From: Notolepis coatsorum
Lineage: Eukaryota; Chordata; Actinopteri; Aulopiformes; Paralepididae
Direction: 5' to 3'
Assembly: GCA_963971535.1 (NCBI GenBank)
Contig: OZ020588.1
Location: 119,151,005 to 119,215,004, forward strand
DNA: 64,000 nt
A program made the translations under genes and the position numbers. Below are positions 15,115 to 27,370 of this stretch, piece by piece. Numbering within the stretch: the first letter of the stretch is position 1; every line of letters starts with the position of its first letter. Below the pieces are notes generated by a model. That model was not told the origin of the DNA. It did not search any database and saw nothing but the letters and a program-made list of their open reading frames with translations.

Positions 15115-15430
15115 CTGTTGATTGATATGGCTAGTGACGGTATGTGAATATGTCCGCATGCTGTCACTGGCCGTTTCGCTGTTTGGTTGGGGGAGGGGTG
15201 GGGGCCGGGGGGCTTGTAGATTTTCCCTAACGGAGTTGCACTTCCACGTTCGGTTTGCGCGATCTGATTGGCCACTGACGTACGCTCTCTCTATGCCCAA
15301 ACAGCGCGTTACGCTAGTTCTGTTAACACCCTGCATTAACGATGCAGCAGCTGATACTGTACACGCGAGCGTGTGCGCACGCTCTGTAGCATGACAGCGA
15401 TTTGCAAATCCAAATGATAATCTTTTATAA

Positions 15431-15620
15431 TAATCTCCCAAAATAAGATTAGATTAGATTCAAATGTATTGTCATCATACAGCACAAGTACAATACAACG
15501 AAAATAAGTTTGGCATCCAACCAGAGTGCAAATCTAAGTACAATCAAGCCATTTCTACACTGGCTCTTAGATGTGCACAATCAATGTAATAAATAAATAA
15601 AACCAACAATAAATACTATA
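15431..15620. mobile_element. Possible LINE 3'-end fragment
   Basis: The string ttagattagattcaaatgta followed by ttgtcatcatacagcacaag and tacaatacaacgaaa resembles, in reverse sense, a 3' end common to fish non-LTR elements. No coding part is present and the boundary is approximate. Confidence 0.35.
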
Positions 15621-15633
15621 AGAATAACAAGAC

Positions 15634-15822
15634 GCGGGCGCCCCAGTGGCAAACCACATAACGCGCTGAGTCGCGGCACGGCCGACCCGGGTTTGATTCC
15701 CGGACCCGTCATTATTTGCTGAATGTCTTCCCCCCACTCTGTCTCCCGTTCCTCCTCTCTCTCTCTCTACTGGACTACCCGGTAGTAAAAAGCGATAAAG
15801 GCTAAAAAATAAATAAAAAAAG
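15634..15822 (+). mobile_element. tRNA-derived SINE with 13-bp target duplication
   Basis: The body starts gcgggcgccccagtggcaaa and carries a pol III B-box-like GGGTTTGATTCCC near 15697. A C/T-rich body and an A-rich tail (aaaaaataaataaaaaaag) follow. The 13-bp AGAATAACAAGAC occurs exactly on both sides (15621-15633, 15823-15835), as expected for LINE-mediated insertion. The tRNA-like head does not fold into a functional tRNA. Confidence 0.85.
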
Positions 15823-15835
15823 AGAATAACAAGAC

Positions 15836-17270
15836 GGTATATGGAATATTAATAGTATATTCTACTATAGCTATATCCACGGCAATCGGTTTAGTTTTTA
15901 TTTATTTGTTTATTTTCGGACATGGCAGTTGAGTCATGGCTATAAATGTAAAACATAATAGTTAATGATACAAATAGTGTCGTATTTATTATCATTATAA
16001 TTATTATTGACATGACATATTTAGCATGACATCTCAGTGTTGAGGTGACTGGCCCTGCTCTATATCAAGAACCAATATCAGAGTGGCCACTGCAGGACCT
16101 GTATTTCCCAAAACAATGAATATCATGATTGAATGAGAGGCCATGGTAAACAGCACAGTGAATAAACAATGTGCAGTCCCCTTATATATATATATATTGT
16201 TCTGGATAGAAGTGGGGCCAGGCTAATCTGCAAGAGCTCAACTTTTGAACAAGGATGGTCATCCTCTCACATAAGCTGTCCGGGGACGACTCACACAGCT
16301 CTCTACTCTCTGGGCCCTGGACTGGACACCCCTCCACTGTACTAGTTACATTACACACATACAAATGACAATAACACTATGTAACAACCATCAAATGCAC
16401 TCACAGCACACACATCCACACGCACACACTCACTTTAAACAAACAACTCACTGCAGCACCCACTTTAGAACACCTAAACACACTTTATATTTATTGGCAA
16501 AGAATTTGCACTACAACCCATACCTCATTACACCTTACTGTAAATTGTACCTAAATTGTACCTCATCCCATTTCTGCATTGTACTGTACAGTATATTGTA
16601 TTGTAACTCAGTTACTTTTCTACTCTGCATTGTACATTGTATGTATATATTGAACACTTGTCTACGTACTTGACTTCTATTTTATACTTATCTATTTGTA
16701 TCTAGCACAATCTCTGGGGCAAAACAGAAAGAAGCATTTTATATAAAAGTATTCTGTACTTCTGTATGACAACTAATAAAGAAACTTGAACATCAAAAAA
16801 TCAACATTCTGTTCTCTATTCCAGGCTAGATCTGACCTTGACTCATGTGCAGGATTAATACACATTTTCTTACACCCATATTGCTAGTTTTCACCTGAAG
16901 GGCAAATTACAGGGCCAGTCCAGTAAAAAAATACATTAATCATGTTTAAAATAAATTGCATTTTGGTACAAACCTTTTGTGGTGTTTGTCAACTTTGCCT
17001 TCCTGCGGGCTATGTTACGTATATTAGCAAATTGCATATAGCATTCTCTGTGGTAGCCTTTATTAGCTGGCACAGCTGGAATTGGGCTATTCTCCTCAAT
17101 GTCATATGCTTTAACAGCCAATTGTGCAATCTTGCTTTCTGGGCCATCTAAATTAGCCCTACTGGGGAATAATATTAATATTATTATGTCCTATTGGGGA
17201 CATAATTTTAAATTCTGAGCAATTCAATCGTTTTTTTTATAGAGAGGACGTCTGACATTGATTGAAAACG
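15836..17270. other. Intergenic with a dispersed repeat and a possible LINE 3' end
   Basis: 15836-16010 is a diverged copy of 19070-19210 plus 19506-19555 (shared: ctatatccacggcaatcggt). 16480-16795 resembles a LINE or gene 3' end, with AATAAA near 16777 and the terminal words gtatgacaactaataaagaa. No intact gene is visible. Confidence 0.45.
16936..17121 (-). pseudogene. Fragment of a Cys/His protein of repetitive type
   Basis: This 61-codon minus frame contains VPANKGYHRECYMQFANI followed by a basic stretch. The pattern YHRECYxxF resembles a short motif that recurs in repetitive fish proteins ending in Lys/Arg-rich helices. No start or splice context is visible, so it is at best an isolated exon or relic. 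Identity is uncertain. Confidence 0.3.
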
Positions 17271-17354
17271 GTTAACAGATTGCAGAATGGGTACAATACA
17301 GTACGGCTCAATACACACAATTGTTAAGGGGATGCAGACCTGAGAAAGACTTTC
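17271..17354 (-). mobile_element. LINE 3'-end fragment
   Basis: Carries the family words ttaacagattgcagaatggg and tacaatacagtacggctcaa and ends at tgagaaagactttcgt. Truncated relative to other copies. Confidence 0.6.
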
Positions 17355-18103
17355 GTGAGAGACCAACAAAGTGAGGTATGTAATACATTTCGAATCAAAT
17401 TGTGGTCGGTTAGATCTAACGTTAATATCACGCTAACCATCTAAAGCTCATCTGTGACGTCGGTATGGCTTAATACAGTGCGATATACAATCTTATTGTA
17501 ACAAAACAATACACAAATTGAACATAGTTTTGAATGTTTTATTACAATAGTATTTACTGTCTCATGTTGCAATGTATAATCCAGCTAGCGTTCCAGTCAG
17601 ATCCATTCTCCGTTGTTGACAATTTTGGGGTCCGTTTCTGTATCCTGATTGGTTTATCAGCTAGAGGTGTCCAAAGATATGCATGAGCAAACATTTAATT
17701 TAAATGTAAGATTACGAAAACAGATGACCACCAGACGGCTGGCCAACAAACGTATTTTGACTCAACATAATAACTAGATATCACACACAAAGAATTGTGT
17801 AGTCTCCCAACATAGATCAATCAAGTTCACTTTAGACACACTCGGCCTGCCATCTACTTGTCCTAACCCTGTCTTCCTGTGCCCAGGATTGCCTGCCGCT
17901 CAGTCTACGATGTCTCCCAAGACACCACCGCCTGGACGTTCCTGTAATCACAAGGAGTGGTCCTGCTCGCATCTGTCGCACATTCCTGTACATTCATAAC
18001 CCTGTCTGCATGGTACCTTTTTGGATTAAACAACCTAAACCACTCCTTTCTCCTCTCCCTGTGTTCTGCTCTTGGGCTCAAGTTAAACGCTACCCTAACA
18101 ACG

Positions 18104-18106
18104 TGT

Positions 18107-18155
<49 letters not shown>
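18104..18155. repeat. (TG)n microsatellite
   Basis: About 52 bp of TG. Confidence 0.95.
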
Positions 18156-18157
<2 letters not shown>

Positions 18158-18214
18158 CATGCACTGAGGCTGCCTCACTAACGCATTTATTTCGTACAAG
18201 AAGACAGTATATGG

Positions 18215-19061
18215 CAGTGGTCACCAACCCGTCGATCTTGATCGACTGGTCGATCGTTGAGACTGTCCCTGTAGATCTTTCCATGAAAATTAAAAATGAA
18301 TTTTTCTTTTTTTTTTCTTTTTTAGATCTTACCCTGAGAGTCCACATTACAGTTCTACTTTTGTTTTGATGTGAAAAGTGATGCTGCACTTAGCACTGAC
18401 TGAGAAAGTACACATACAGTTCTACTTTTGTTTTGATGTGAAAATGATGCTGCACTTAGCACTGACTGCACTTAGCACTGACTGCACTTAGCACTGACTG
18501 AGAAAGTACACATTACAGTTCTACTTTTGTTTTGATGTGAAAAGTGATGCTGCACTTAGCACTGACTGAGAAAGTACACATTACAGTTCTACTTTATAAA
18601 ATGCTAATTGTAAATATGTTTGTCAATGTTAATAATATGAGAAAGTCCACATTACAGTTCTACTTTTGTTCTGATGTGAAAAGTGATGCTGCACTTAGCA
18701 CTGACTGCACTTAGCACTGACTGAGAAAGTACACATTACAGTTCTACTTTATAAAATGCTAATTGTAAATATGTTTGTCAATGTTAATAATATGAGAAAG
18801 TCCACATTACAGTTCTACTTTTGTTTTGATGTGAAAAGTGATGCTGCATAAGATGACTGCACGTAGCACTGACTGAGAAAGTACATAATAGTTCTACTTT
18901 GACGTTTTAATGTTGGACCAAAGCATTGCATGTAATTAGAATACAGGCAAATAAAAGCAATTTAGTTTAAAGTACAATCTTGGCTGTCTTTTTCTCTCAA
19001 CGCTTCAATAGGTAGATCTTGCCTTCACCAAAAAAAAAAGTGATCTTGGTGGTGACCACTG
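18215..19061. mobile_element. hAT-type non-autonomous element with internal tandem repeats
   Basis: The ends CAGTGGTCACCAACC and GGTGGTGACCACTG are bounded by a perfect 8-bp duplication GTATATGG (18207-18214, 19062-19069), diagnostic of hAT insertion. The interior holds five to six variable repeats built from ttctacttttgttttgatgt, aagtgatgctgcacttagca and actgactgagaaagtacaca (18340-18900), some units being internally duplicated. No transposase. Confidence 0.9.
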
Positions 19062-19213
19062 GTATATGGCATATTAATACAGTATATTCCACTATACAGT
19101 AGCTATATCCACGGCGATCGGTTTAGTTCTTATTTATTTAGTTTGCAGTGTGTGTGTAATGCTCACAATGCCTCATTGAGTCAGGACTATACATGCAAAA
19201 TGTAATTATTAAT

Positions 19214-19505
19214 TAGGGATGTCCGATATTATCGGCCGACCGGTATTATCGGCCGATATCGGCAGTAAAATGTGATATCGGAAAATATCGGTATCGGTTT
19301 AAAAAAAAAGAAAAACAATAACAATATTTGTTATATATATATCCAGTGAAATTATTAGTTACCTGAAATTATTCAGTTTTTTTGGGGGGGAAACCCTGCA
19401 TATATCGGTATCGGTTGATATCGGTTGATATCGGTATCGGAAATTAAGAGTTGGGCAATATCGGAATATCGGTATCGGTAAAAAAGCCAATATCGAGCAT
19501 CCCTA
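19214..19505. mobile_element. hAT-like MITE with TAGGGATG ends
   Basis: The ends TAGGGATG and CATCCCTA are bounded by the 8-bp duplication TTATTAAT (19206-19213, 19506-19513). The interior is dominated by CGATATCGG/TATCGGCCGATA words. Related copies sit in the introns of the PB1 gene (46055, 47697, 48085). It interrupts a dispersed repeat shared with 15836-16010. Confidence 0.9.
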
Positions 19506-19513
19506 TTATTAAT

Positions 19514-20055
19514 TATACAAATATTGTTGTGTTAATTATCATTATAATTATATAATTCCACGGATGTCTGTAGTATCGGCAATCCCCAATGACTTGTCCC
19601 AGAGAAAGCTGTTGAAATCATGGGCGCACACCGGTCTGTCCGATTTACAACTGCCTTTTCGAGTACGTAAATCCTACAAATAATTTACAATACCAAGCTG
19701 TTCGAGAATGCAGAATAAGTACGTATTACACTGGTATGGTGGTGAAAAGGAGAGGATGAATAATAATAATAATAATTATTATTATTATTATTAAGCTCCA
19801 CAACTATGTTTGAAATGGTGTCTGTAGCAGAGCATTCTCTGTGTTATATAACATGATGGCTAGGAGTTGCCTAGGAACACAGGCCTATATATAGACTTAA
19901 ATTAACGCTGTATATAAACTGTTGGAACACTTGAGGTTGTGTGTTACAGTAAATAACATCACGGCTGATTAGATCTGCACAACCACAGCCGTGATTTTAC
20001 AGACTATAATACACGCCCTTTGTGTTGTGTTGCTTCATACTCACCCTTCCCTACA
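19514..20055. other. Intergenic, no gene seen
   Basis: Contains a palindromic ATA/TAT run near 19760-19793. Nothing else supported. Confidence 0.45.
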
Positions 20056-20064
20056 TGCCAGGTG

Positions 20065-20465
20065 GCGTGAATACTTTCCCTAAGGGGGTTGTCGGTTTGT
20101 GCGATCTGATTGGCCACTGACGTTTGTGGTCATGTGACATGTGCGCCAATCGTGTGACGGCATGTTATTTCGTCGGTTAAGTTTAGGCACTCTTTCGAAG
20201 TTGGTTAAGGTTAGAGTTTGTCTTAGAGCAGGGCGATAGAACACCAGCCCTGATTCCAAACTCTAACCATAACCAACTTCGAAAGAGTCGCCTAAGCTTA
20301 ACCAGTAATAAACTAGGCGTTAGGTAGTTTGCAGACCCGGAAATAGGCGCAGACCTTGCCGTCACATGATTGGCGCACATGTCACATGACCAGAAACGTC
20401 AGTGGCCAATTAGATCGCGCAAACCGAATGCGGAAGTACAACCACCTTAGAGAAAGTATTCACGC
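20065..20465. mobile_element. Mutator-like MITE with 9-bp target duplication
   Basis: The ends GCGTGAATACTTTC and GAAAGTATTCACGC are perfect complements. They are flanked by an exact 9-bp duplication TGCCAGGTG (20056-20064, 20466-20474), the length typical of Mutator-like elements. The arms contain gatctgattggccactgacg and tcacatgac words, and the core has ggttaaggttagagtttgtc, both shared with the element at 44378-44752. Confidence 0.85.
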
Positions 20466-20679
20466 TGCCAGGTGTCATGTCAGATCAAAGGTCTCTTGCC
20501 TGACTAACACTAACTACCGTGTGCCACGTCTATAAAGCATAAACCATATTCAATACAACACCGGTAATGCACACCGCACTTGAAAACAAATTATGTGTGA
20601 AATGAGTGAACACTAAGTTAGCGTTAACTTAGCACACCCACAATGTACAATTTAGGGTGTGTCAAGAAATTAAAATTTG

Positions 20680-20836
20680 AGAAATGAGAGGTGGCCCTAT
20701 GGTTTCAAGTTGTGTTATGATATAATAAACCATAATCAAAAGCAAAAAAGTGGGTTTGACTTTATTTACCTACCCTGTTTTTCGATTGAAAATGTGAATT
20801 TTTGGGGCTTTTTGGCGGATTTCTGACAGTTTCCGC
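20680..20836 (+). repeat. Dispersed repeat, inverted partner at 63843-63992
   Basis: About 155 bp from gaaatgagaggtggccctat to ggcggatttctgacagtttc is repeated in opposite orientation at the right edge of the window. It may be the end of an unclassified element; no target duplication is visible. Confidence 0.7.
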
Positions 20837-21094
20837 CAAAATCACATTTACATATATGTGGCTGCTTGTCTACATCCTGGGACCTCATTCAGACTTACTA
20901 CCCCTACCTTAAGCTTGGTATGGTAGCCCATACCATGTTACAATGCAATAACAGACAATACCATGGTATACCATAAATAAATAATCGGAAGTGTGTGGTA
21001 CTGTATAATTAGTGAAAACAGGGCAGGACAGCATTTTGGTTTTTATAATGCTTTATTTTTTTTTGTCTTTGTTATTTTATACTTTTTACTTAAT

Positions 21095-21985
21095 TTAATT
21101 TTGTATCAGATACTGTAGCAATACATCTTGCTGTATTTCAAAGCCATAAATGTGGAGATTCAGTTTGATTGCATGTACAATCATGGCAAGCTTCATGATG
21201 CCGATGAGGTCCTGCTTGCTGTTGATCCTGGGCACCAGGTCGGTGTGCTCTGCCCTCCCCCGGATGAATCCATCCCTCCTCTCAGCACCATACACAGCAC
21301 TGGCTGCTGCTGTCACTTCCTTCACAGCTCTCTCTATAGCCTGCGTGTGGCAGGGGAAGTACTCCACCTCCATGGGCTTCCCCATGAACTCCAGCAACTC
21401 CGACTTGGTTAGCTTGCAGGTGATGATAGGCTCGGTGGCGCTCTCCCAGTCGATCATGTTCTCCAGGGTGGCTGCCTGGCAGGGTGCGCAGCCTGAGGGA
21501 GGTGTCCCCCAGCTCCTGCTCCCCCCTGATGGAGATGATCTTGAGGACTGCGAACCTCCTCTCCTGCTCCTCCTCGCTGCAGAGCATGGTCACCAGGATC
21601 GCCTCAGATTGAGCGAACCATGCAGAGGACCGGACGGTCGACATGACAGTCAACTGCACCACCTTGGGCTAGGTGTGGAGGCAGGACAGCTCAAACAGGA
21701 CATTCCTAGGTCCGTCCACCCAGCTGTTGTTGATCTTCACTTGGAACCATCAGGGGAAGTACACCATGGTTATGAAGGAGACGATCTCCCTCAGTCTGGC
21801 CAGCAGCTTGCCCTTAAGTCCATGGCTGCGGCACCACCAGTCACAGAACAGGTTAGCTGTGGTGAGCCACCTGCTGTGTCCAGTCTTGCCAACTGTCAGT
21901 GCAGCAAGATCATTGTCCATCTTGCCACTTCTGATAGCCTTGGTGATCCTGTATCAGTGGAGGCTGCAGACCAAATTTTTAGGTG
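21095..21985 (-). pseudogene. C-terminal fragment of a repetitive protein of mobile-element type
   Basis: Minus-strand frames, joined across a frameshift near 21470 and two in-frame stops, give a recognisable C-terminal half. It runs from HSRWLTTAN through a WF segment and SSAWFAQSEAILVTMLCSEE to RGEQELGDTSLR, then IDWESATEPIITCKLTKSEL, PCHTQAIERAVKEVTAAASA and the end near 21095. I recognise this organisation from repetitive, presumably transposon-derived proteins in fish and invertebrates, and cannot give a family name. A fragment matching an earlier part of the same kind of protein lies at 29402-29890. The function is unknown and the copy is dead. Confidence 0.6.
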
Positions 21986-22288
21986 AAGCACAAATTATTA
22001 TATTATATTATATATTAAATTATATTTTTTAAACATCCCCAACGCTGCAACACCCCCATTCCTCCCAGGTGTCAGGCTCCTCATTCGCTTCCATTCATTT
22101 TGGGGACCATGTTTAAATATCATACTTGTCATACTGAAGTATAAACAAACTATACTGCTGTGACGATTTCAATAACACAGACCATTCTGAGTCAATGGTA
22201 TGCAAAACTGTACATTGGAATATCTAACATGTATTTACCACCTTCCTCTGCACGAGGCCACAGATGGGTTTTATGTAACACAAGGACA

Positions 22289-22455
22289 ATGAATGAATGA
22301 ATGAATGAATGAATGAATGAATGAATGAATGAATGAATGAATGAATGAATGAATGAATGAATGAATGAATGAGTGAATGAATGAATGAATGAATGAATGA
22401 ATGAATGAATGAATGAATGAATGAATGAATGAATGAATGAATGAATGAATGAATG
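22289..22455. repeat. (GAAT)n microsatellite
   Basis: About 40 units of GAAT with one GAGT variant. A 60-bp direct repeat (gagaccaatggcgggtttat..., two copies), (GA)n and (TG)n follow to 22665. Confidence 0.97.
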
Positions 22456-22665
22456 AGAGAGAGAGACAGAGAGAGACCAATGGCGGGTTTATATTAACAC
22501 AACAGAACTGAATGAGAGAGAGAGACAGAGAGAGACCACGGCGGGTTTATATTAACACAACAGAACTGAATGAGAGAGAGAGAGAGAGAGAGAGTGTGTG
22601 TGTGTGTGTGTTTGTGTGTTTGTGTGCGTGTGCGTGTGCATGTGTGTGTGTGTGTGTGTGTGTGT

Positions 22666-23802
22666 CAGTGGCGTCGCGTGGGTAAAATAACAGGGGAAGC
22701 CAAATTTTTTTTTTTTTTTAATTATTAAATATTTTTATTAATATTTTTATTATTATTTTTTTTTAAGTCAAGCAGTCACCATGTACACTACAGTATGGCT
22801 CGGCGGCCAGTCAAACGTTCTTTTTATTTATTTAACAGATTGCAGAATGGGTACAATACAGTACGGCTCAATACACACAATTGTATAAGGGGATGCAGAC
22901 CTGAGAAAGACGTTTGTCTTGTTTACATCAGGGTCATTAATACTGCTGGAGCATTGGTTAATTTTTGGTCAGAATTTTCCTTGCGCGATTTTGCGCGCCG
23001 TGTGGGAGCAAATTCGAGACACATATTCGAATATTTTCACGCGGATCGGAATCACGGCGCGCCCGTGGGACACTTTTCCGTTTCGGCGAGTTTATTCCAC
23101 GCTTTCTGTTTTCATTTTCTAAGCATTTTAGGGGCTACATGTGAATCAGTAAAAGTTGCGGGACGCAACGCCCAGATGTTTCCACGATAGAAAGCTTGCG
23201 TGGATCCCATAATAGGCTCACTTAATACAGCGTTTTTAAAATCACGCGACATTTTCAGGGTCGCGAGCCGACCTTTTCCCCTCGTTTTCGATGATGGAAG
23301 TGATTTAGGAAAAGCTTCGGCACGCCGAGAGGTCCCCGTGGATTTAATCTCGCGAGGATCGGGGCAATATTCGGCCCGTGGGAACAGTTACGGGTTAATA
23401 CAATGTTCAGAGTGCAGAGGGGAAAATATGAGTGTTTTCCTCTCAGCCCCGTTTTAAACTTTTAGGGTGTGGCAGTCAGCTCGAATCTGATTGGCTAGGA
23501 TCGGATTTGGACTCTATAATGCTGGAAGCCTGGAGAAAGAGACCTACCATCTGCCTCCTCTCCTGCTGCAGTGAGAATAGTGAGGCTGACAGTGTGTTAG
23601 AGGGAGTGAGAAGGAGAAGAGGGAGACATAAAAAAAAAAAAAAAAAAAAAATAACACAGATGCACAGATGAAAAAGAATGTAAACTATATTAAAAAAAAT
23701 TATATATATATATTTTTTTTTCATATTTCATATTTGATATTAATTCATATTTTAATATTAGGGAGGCATGGCTTCCGTTGGCTTCCATAAGGATTCGCCA
23801 CT

Positions 23803-23803
<1 letters not shown>
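22666..23803. mobile_element. hAT-type element with CAGTGGCG ends
   Basis: Left end CAGTGGCGTCGCGTGG; right end ATTCGCCACTG. The insertion is inside a GT microsatellite, so the flanking GTGTGTGT agrees with, but does not prove, an 8-bp duplication. The interior has GC-rich segments with TCGCGAG words and a nested LINE 3' end (22821-22938). No transposase. Confidence 0.7.
22821..22938 (-). mobile_element. LINE 3'-end fragment, nested in the hAT element
   Basis: Family words ttaacagattgcagaatggg, tacggctcaatacacacaat and gtcttgtttacatcagggtc are present. Confidence 0.65.

Positions 23804-23889
<86 letters not shown>
23804..23889. repeat. (GT)n microsatellite
   Basis: About 86 bp, continuing the array that the hAT element interrupted. 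Confidence 0.97.
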
Positions 23890-24826
<937 letters not shown>

Positions 24827-25058
24827 CAATAAAAGTCTGAAAATGAAGGGATTATGTCCATGAGTGTCAGTTTTAGAAATTAAGGCCTGCCTCTTATATA
24901 ACAAGTCTCTCTAATAAAGGCCTGCTCTTTGCAGCTGAGGTAAATAGAAGACCTATATTTGAGGATTTACGGTAAATCAAGATTTTCAATTATCTTAAGG
25001 TACAATACCTGAAATGAAAATGTGTGTGTGTGTGTGTGTGTCCAGCCAACCAGGTACC

Positions 25059-26090
25059 ATGGCAGAAAAAAGAAAAAATACAGACATCAGAGCATTTTTC
25101 AGTACACCAAAACGCAAAGTAAGAACCCTAGTAGCCTAATAGCTCAAAGACTTAAAGGGCGGGCTCCACAAATAATGGATTGCACAGTGTTAATTGCACC
25201 CTTACTTACAATTCATTATGAATTGTAAGTGGGGGACCCTGATGTAAACAAGACAAAAGTCTTTCTCTGGTCTGCATTCCCTTAACAATTGTGTGTATTG
25301 AGCCGTACTATATTGTACCCATTCTGCAATATGTTAATAACATTTTTAATCAATCAATAACAGATTGCAGAATGGGTACAGTACAGTACGGCTCAATACA
25401 CACAATTGTTAAGGGGATGCAGACCAGAGAAAGACTTTCGTCTTGTTTACATCAGGGTCCCCCATTTTCAATTCATAATGAATTGTAAGTAAGGGTGCAA
25501 TAGAAATGTTTCATAATGATGTTCAGTGTATTCATAAGTGTATTGCTCTCCTTAATGTAGAATGATATGGTGACTGTACAGACTCAGGAAGGAGAGAAAG
25601 AGACCCAAGAGTTACAGGTAATGGAAATATCAGACAGCTTAAAGTGTAGGATAACATAACAAATTAAGACACAAATACTTGGATTATATATCCCCCCCCT
25701 CTCTCCCTTTCTTTACAGATTAGCATAAAGATTGTGTATTCAAACCAGTTCAGTGTATTCATAAGTGTATTGCTCTCCTTAATGTAGAATGATATGGTGA
25801 CTGTGCAGACCCGGGATGGAGGCAGAGAAGGAGAGAAAGAGACCCACGAGTCACAGGTAATGGAAATATCAGACAGCAGTGTAGGATAACATAACAAATT
25901 AAGACACAAATACTTGGATTATATATCCCCCCCTCTCTCCCTTTCTTTACAGATTAGCATAAAGATTGTGTATTCAAACCGGTTCAGTGTATTCATAAGT
26001 GTATTGCTCTCCTTAATGTAGAATGATATGGTGACTGTGCAGACCCGGGATGGAGGCAGAGAAGGAGAGAAAGAGACCCAAGAGTCACAG
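25059..26090 (+). CDS. Possible spliced gene start with a tandemly duplicated small exon
   Basis: Predicted exon 1 is 25059-25118: 20 codons MAEKRKNTDIRAFFSTPKRK, then gtaaga. NTDIRAFF resembles a PCNA-interacting (PIP-box-like) motif, seen near the N-terminus of some hAT/MYM-type transposase-like proteins (an inference from 8 residues). Three further candidate exons share one sequence, each between an atgtag acceptor and a caggtaatg donor: 25561-25617 (57 nt), 25788-25856 (69 nt) and 26022-26090 (69 nt). All are multiples of three, open, and begin NDMVTVQT, with Glu/Lys-rich ends. The start of a fourth copy lies at 26976, beyond a hAT insertion. No downstream catalytic domain is seen, so this may be a relic. 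Confidence 0.4.
25193..25501. mobile_element. Foldback pair of LINE 3' ends (palindrome)
   Basis: Two copies of the LINE 3' end lie head to head with their tails at the centre. The palindrome extends beyond the LINE part into attgcacccttacttacaat on the left and its complement on the right, giving arms of roughly 150 bp. The outer match means this is more than two independent insertions. Confidence 0.7.
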
Positions 26091-26995
26091 GTAATGGAAA
26101 TATCAGACAGCAGTGTAGGATAACATAACAAATTAAGACACAAATACTTGGATTCAGTGGCGTCCTTTCAGTAAAAGGCAAGGTATGGCGAGGAAGGGGG
26201 GGGGGGGGTGAAGGGGGGATTTTTTTTGTCAAATCAGTTGTGCAATAGTCACTTTTGGTGAGTTGTTTCTATACAATTCAGTTATATGACATTTAGGTAT
26301 GACACAGAACAGGACTACACAAGCATTTTTAGTATAGAAATGTGTCAACAGACTAAAGCAGGGAACCACAATATTTTGCATACGAATTATGCATGTTTTT
26401 TTTGATATTACGAATGTAATATCATAACTGTCTATAACTTTTCTTGCAATTGAGCCAATTTTCCTTAGGTACGGTTTTGAGGTGTGTGTTCAGCAGAATG
26501 TAGTATCAAAAACACATTCACAAAAAGTATGGGTTACTGAATGCTGAACTGCACTATTATAATCACTAAGCCAGACCTTACCTGTGTCCCTGTATCACTT
26601 GTCTCTGCTGCCCTTTGATAAAATGTCCATTTTCCTTCTTTTTGGGGCATATTTCAGTTAGTCACAGTAAAAGTCACCTAGTAAAAGTGAGATAATTGAC
26701 AATATCAAAACATGCTAGGGCTGTACCGAATAGTTCGAAGCTTCGTTCATAATGTTGACATTCGAATTCTAAATCAACATAAAAAATTGTACATTTTTAT
26801 TTTTTTTACATTTTTATTTGCCAAGGTATGGCGAGTGCCATACCTTGCCATACCAAATGGACGCCCCTGCTTGGATTATATATCCCCCCCCTCTCTCCCT
26901 TTCTTTACAGATTAGCATAAAGATTGTGTATTCAAACCGGTTCAGTGTATTCATAAGTGTATTGCTCTCCTTAATGTAGAATGATATATATAATG
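25520..26995. repeat. Tandem array of about 230-bp exon-bearing units
   Basis: Unit starts, taken at the candidate exon, are 25561, 25788 and 26022, giving spacings of 227 and 234 bp. The next start is 26976; subtracting the hAT insertion plus its duplication (723 bp) gives 231 bp. Each unit also carries ctctctccctttctttacag (a second acceptor-like site), attagcataaagattgtgta and ttcagtgtattcataagtgt. Confidence 0.8.
26155..26869. mobile_element. hAT-type element inserted in the exon array
   Basis: The ends CAGTGGCGTCC and GGACGCCCCTG are bounded by the exact 8-bp duplication CTTGGATT (26147-26154, 26870-26877). Subterminal words GGCAAGGTATGGCGA and TGCCATACCTTGCC face each other. Near 26716 there is the left end of another element (TAGGGCTGTACCGAATAGTT), probably nested and truncated. 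Confidence 0.88.
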
Positions 26996-27370
26996 ATTTA
27001 AGGCTCTATATTGCAGGAAATTGCACGTACAGGTTCATTAAATGAAAAAAAAATCTGCTATGGAGGGGGTCGTGCAGGACCCCCTCCAAACCACCCCTTG
27101 CCTGTCACAAAAAAAATATATAAAAAAAACAATAAAAAATACAAAAAAAATTAAAAATAAAAATATTAAAAAAAAGGGCACCCCCACTTTCAACTATAAC
27201 TAGGCGGCCATGATAACAAGCATACTATAATCACAGGTGTATTATGGTGCAGTGCAGGGTACATGTGTGTGGCTTGTGTCCAATAACAATAGTCCATGTA
27301 TCTTTTGTGTGTGCGTGTGTTTAAGACTGTGGTCTTTGATAATGAGAATGTTATAGTTCTTCTTTCTACA
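26996..27370. other. Intergenic, no gene seen
   Basis: A small palindrome (ggagggggtcgtgcaggacc followed by ccctcc) near 27062-27088 and A-rich sequence. No gene. Confidence 0.4.

Noticed and set aside
14911-15441. 176-codon Pro/Ser-rich minus-strand frame
   Set aside because: It crosses the poly(G) tract and repeat words shared with a Mutator-like MITE; its openness is a composition effect.
15634-15705. Functional tRNA gene at the SINE head
   Set aside because: Flanking 13-bp duplications and an A-rich tail show a SINE.
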